Shown here in pieces: positions 4,743 through 5,154 of a stretch of DNA of 5,154 nucleotides. Every line of letters starts with the position of its first letter. Position 1 is the stretch's first letter. The notes beneath the pieces are model-generated. The model was not told the DNA's origin. It saw only the letters and a program-made list of their open reading frames with translations, and did no database searches. A program made the translations under genes and the position numbers. Source of the stretch: Acetobacteraceae bacterium (GTDB taxonomy: Bacteria > Pseudomonadota > Alphaproteobacteria > Acetobacterales > Acetobacteraceae); assembly GCA_019237355.1 (NCBI GenBank), contig JAFAHH010000943.1:1-5154 (forward strand). Reading direction: 5' to 3'.

Positions 4743-5154
4743 GCAAGTTCGATTAAGAACGGAAGCAGACCTGTGTCCGCTCTCGTTGTGCGCCCATTGC
4801 TACCCCTGAGTGGTTTCTACAGCCTTAAACTGGCTACCGAGACCTAATCCCGCCGAGTGGATAGGCCGTAAGCGTGGTCTGAACGACGCCTTGCGAGTTG
4901 AGTGATTGATGATGCCGCTGCTGGTCGGTCTACGGGCACCAGGGTTGCCCACTCTGCCTCTGGGCGGGAACATTACGACAGCTTCGTCGCCATACTCGCC
5001 GAGACACAGTTTCCCCCGCCACGCATTACCCCCGGACCGCGCCGTGGCCGGGCCTCGAGAAACGAGAGCGACACCGATACATACTGCGGGGTGAAAGTGC
5101 GCTCCAGTAGGACCAGCTCCGAGGGAGAACCTCCATAGCAGGGGCATCTAGAGC
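4743..5154. other. region upstream of the depolymerase, no supported gene
   Basis: This 412-base stretch should contain the depolymerase promoter, read leftward, but no clear -35/-10 pair was found. Open frames at 4800-5147 (-), 4902-5138 (+) and 4906-5094 (+) overlap one another, are rich in Arg, Pro and Gly, and show no domain, so none is called. A bulged hairpin pairs CCCGCCACG (5015-5023) with CGTGGCCGGG (5043-5052). The window ends in TCTAGAGC, the same CTAGAG core seen in the convergent gap, which could be the edge of another intergenic repeat. Confidence 0.45.

Noticed and set aside
4747..4760. GTTC GATTAA GAAC inverted repeat before the depolymerase as an operator
   Set aside because: The complementary arms are only 4 bases long; too little to support a call.
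4761..4787. GGAAG...CGTT resembling an EcfG stress promoter
   Set aside because: The first box deviates from GGAAC, the 18-base spacer is too long, and it points away from the depolymerase with no credible gene downstream.
1..5154. CRISPR array, tRNA, rRNA, transposase or phage genes
   Set aside because: Both strands were read for regularly spaced repeats, cloverleaf-like segments and DDE or integrase motifs. None was found.

Overview
The window looks like chromosomal DNA from a GC-rich alphaproteobacterium, most likely in the Rhizobiales (Bradyrhizobium-like). The grounds are the codon use, a stress-protein pair of DUF2382 type, an exported polyhydroxybutyrate (PHB) depolymerase, and an intergenic relic that resembles repeats I remember from Bradyrhizobium-type genomes. 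No taxonomic marker gene is present, so this placement is inference.

Layout. Bases 73-1237 (+) hold two adjacent genes for highly charged DUF2382 (YsnF/AvaK-type) stress proteins. The first has a DUF2382 domain alone; the second has an N-terminal YflT/GSP17M-like domain followed by DUF2382. A perfect 11-bp hairpin lies just after them. Bases 1238-1637 appear non-coding. Bases 1638-2441 (+) encode a class I SAM-dependent methyltransferase. Bases 2442-2678 separate convergent genes and hold several hairpins, an AT-rich patch and a probable repeat relic. Bases 2679-3584 (-) encode an unrecognised protein with four predicted membrane segments. Bases 3585-3731 hold a possibly frameshifted small reading frame. 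Bases 3732-4727 (-) encode an exported PHB depolymerase of the circularly permuted type. Bases 4728-5154 contain no gene I can support.

How the genes fit together. The two DUF2382 genes almost certainly form one transcription unit and would act in general or envelope stress. The depolymerase would degrade PHB or its short oligomers outside the cytoplasm. It lies upstream of the membrane-protein gene on the same strand, so co-transcription is possible, but no functional link is visible. The methyltransferase appears to stand alone. There is no CRISPR array, rRNA, tRNA, intact insertion sequence or phage gene. I see no clear multi-gene novel system. The least explained items are the four-segment membrane protein, the disrupted small frame in front of it, and the Shine-Dalgarno-sequestering hairpin before the second stress gene.
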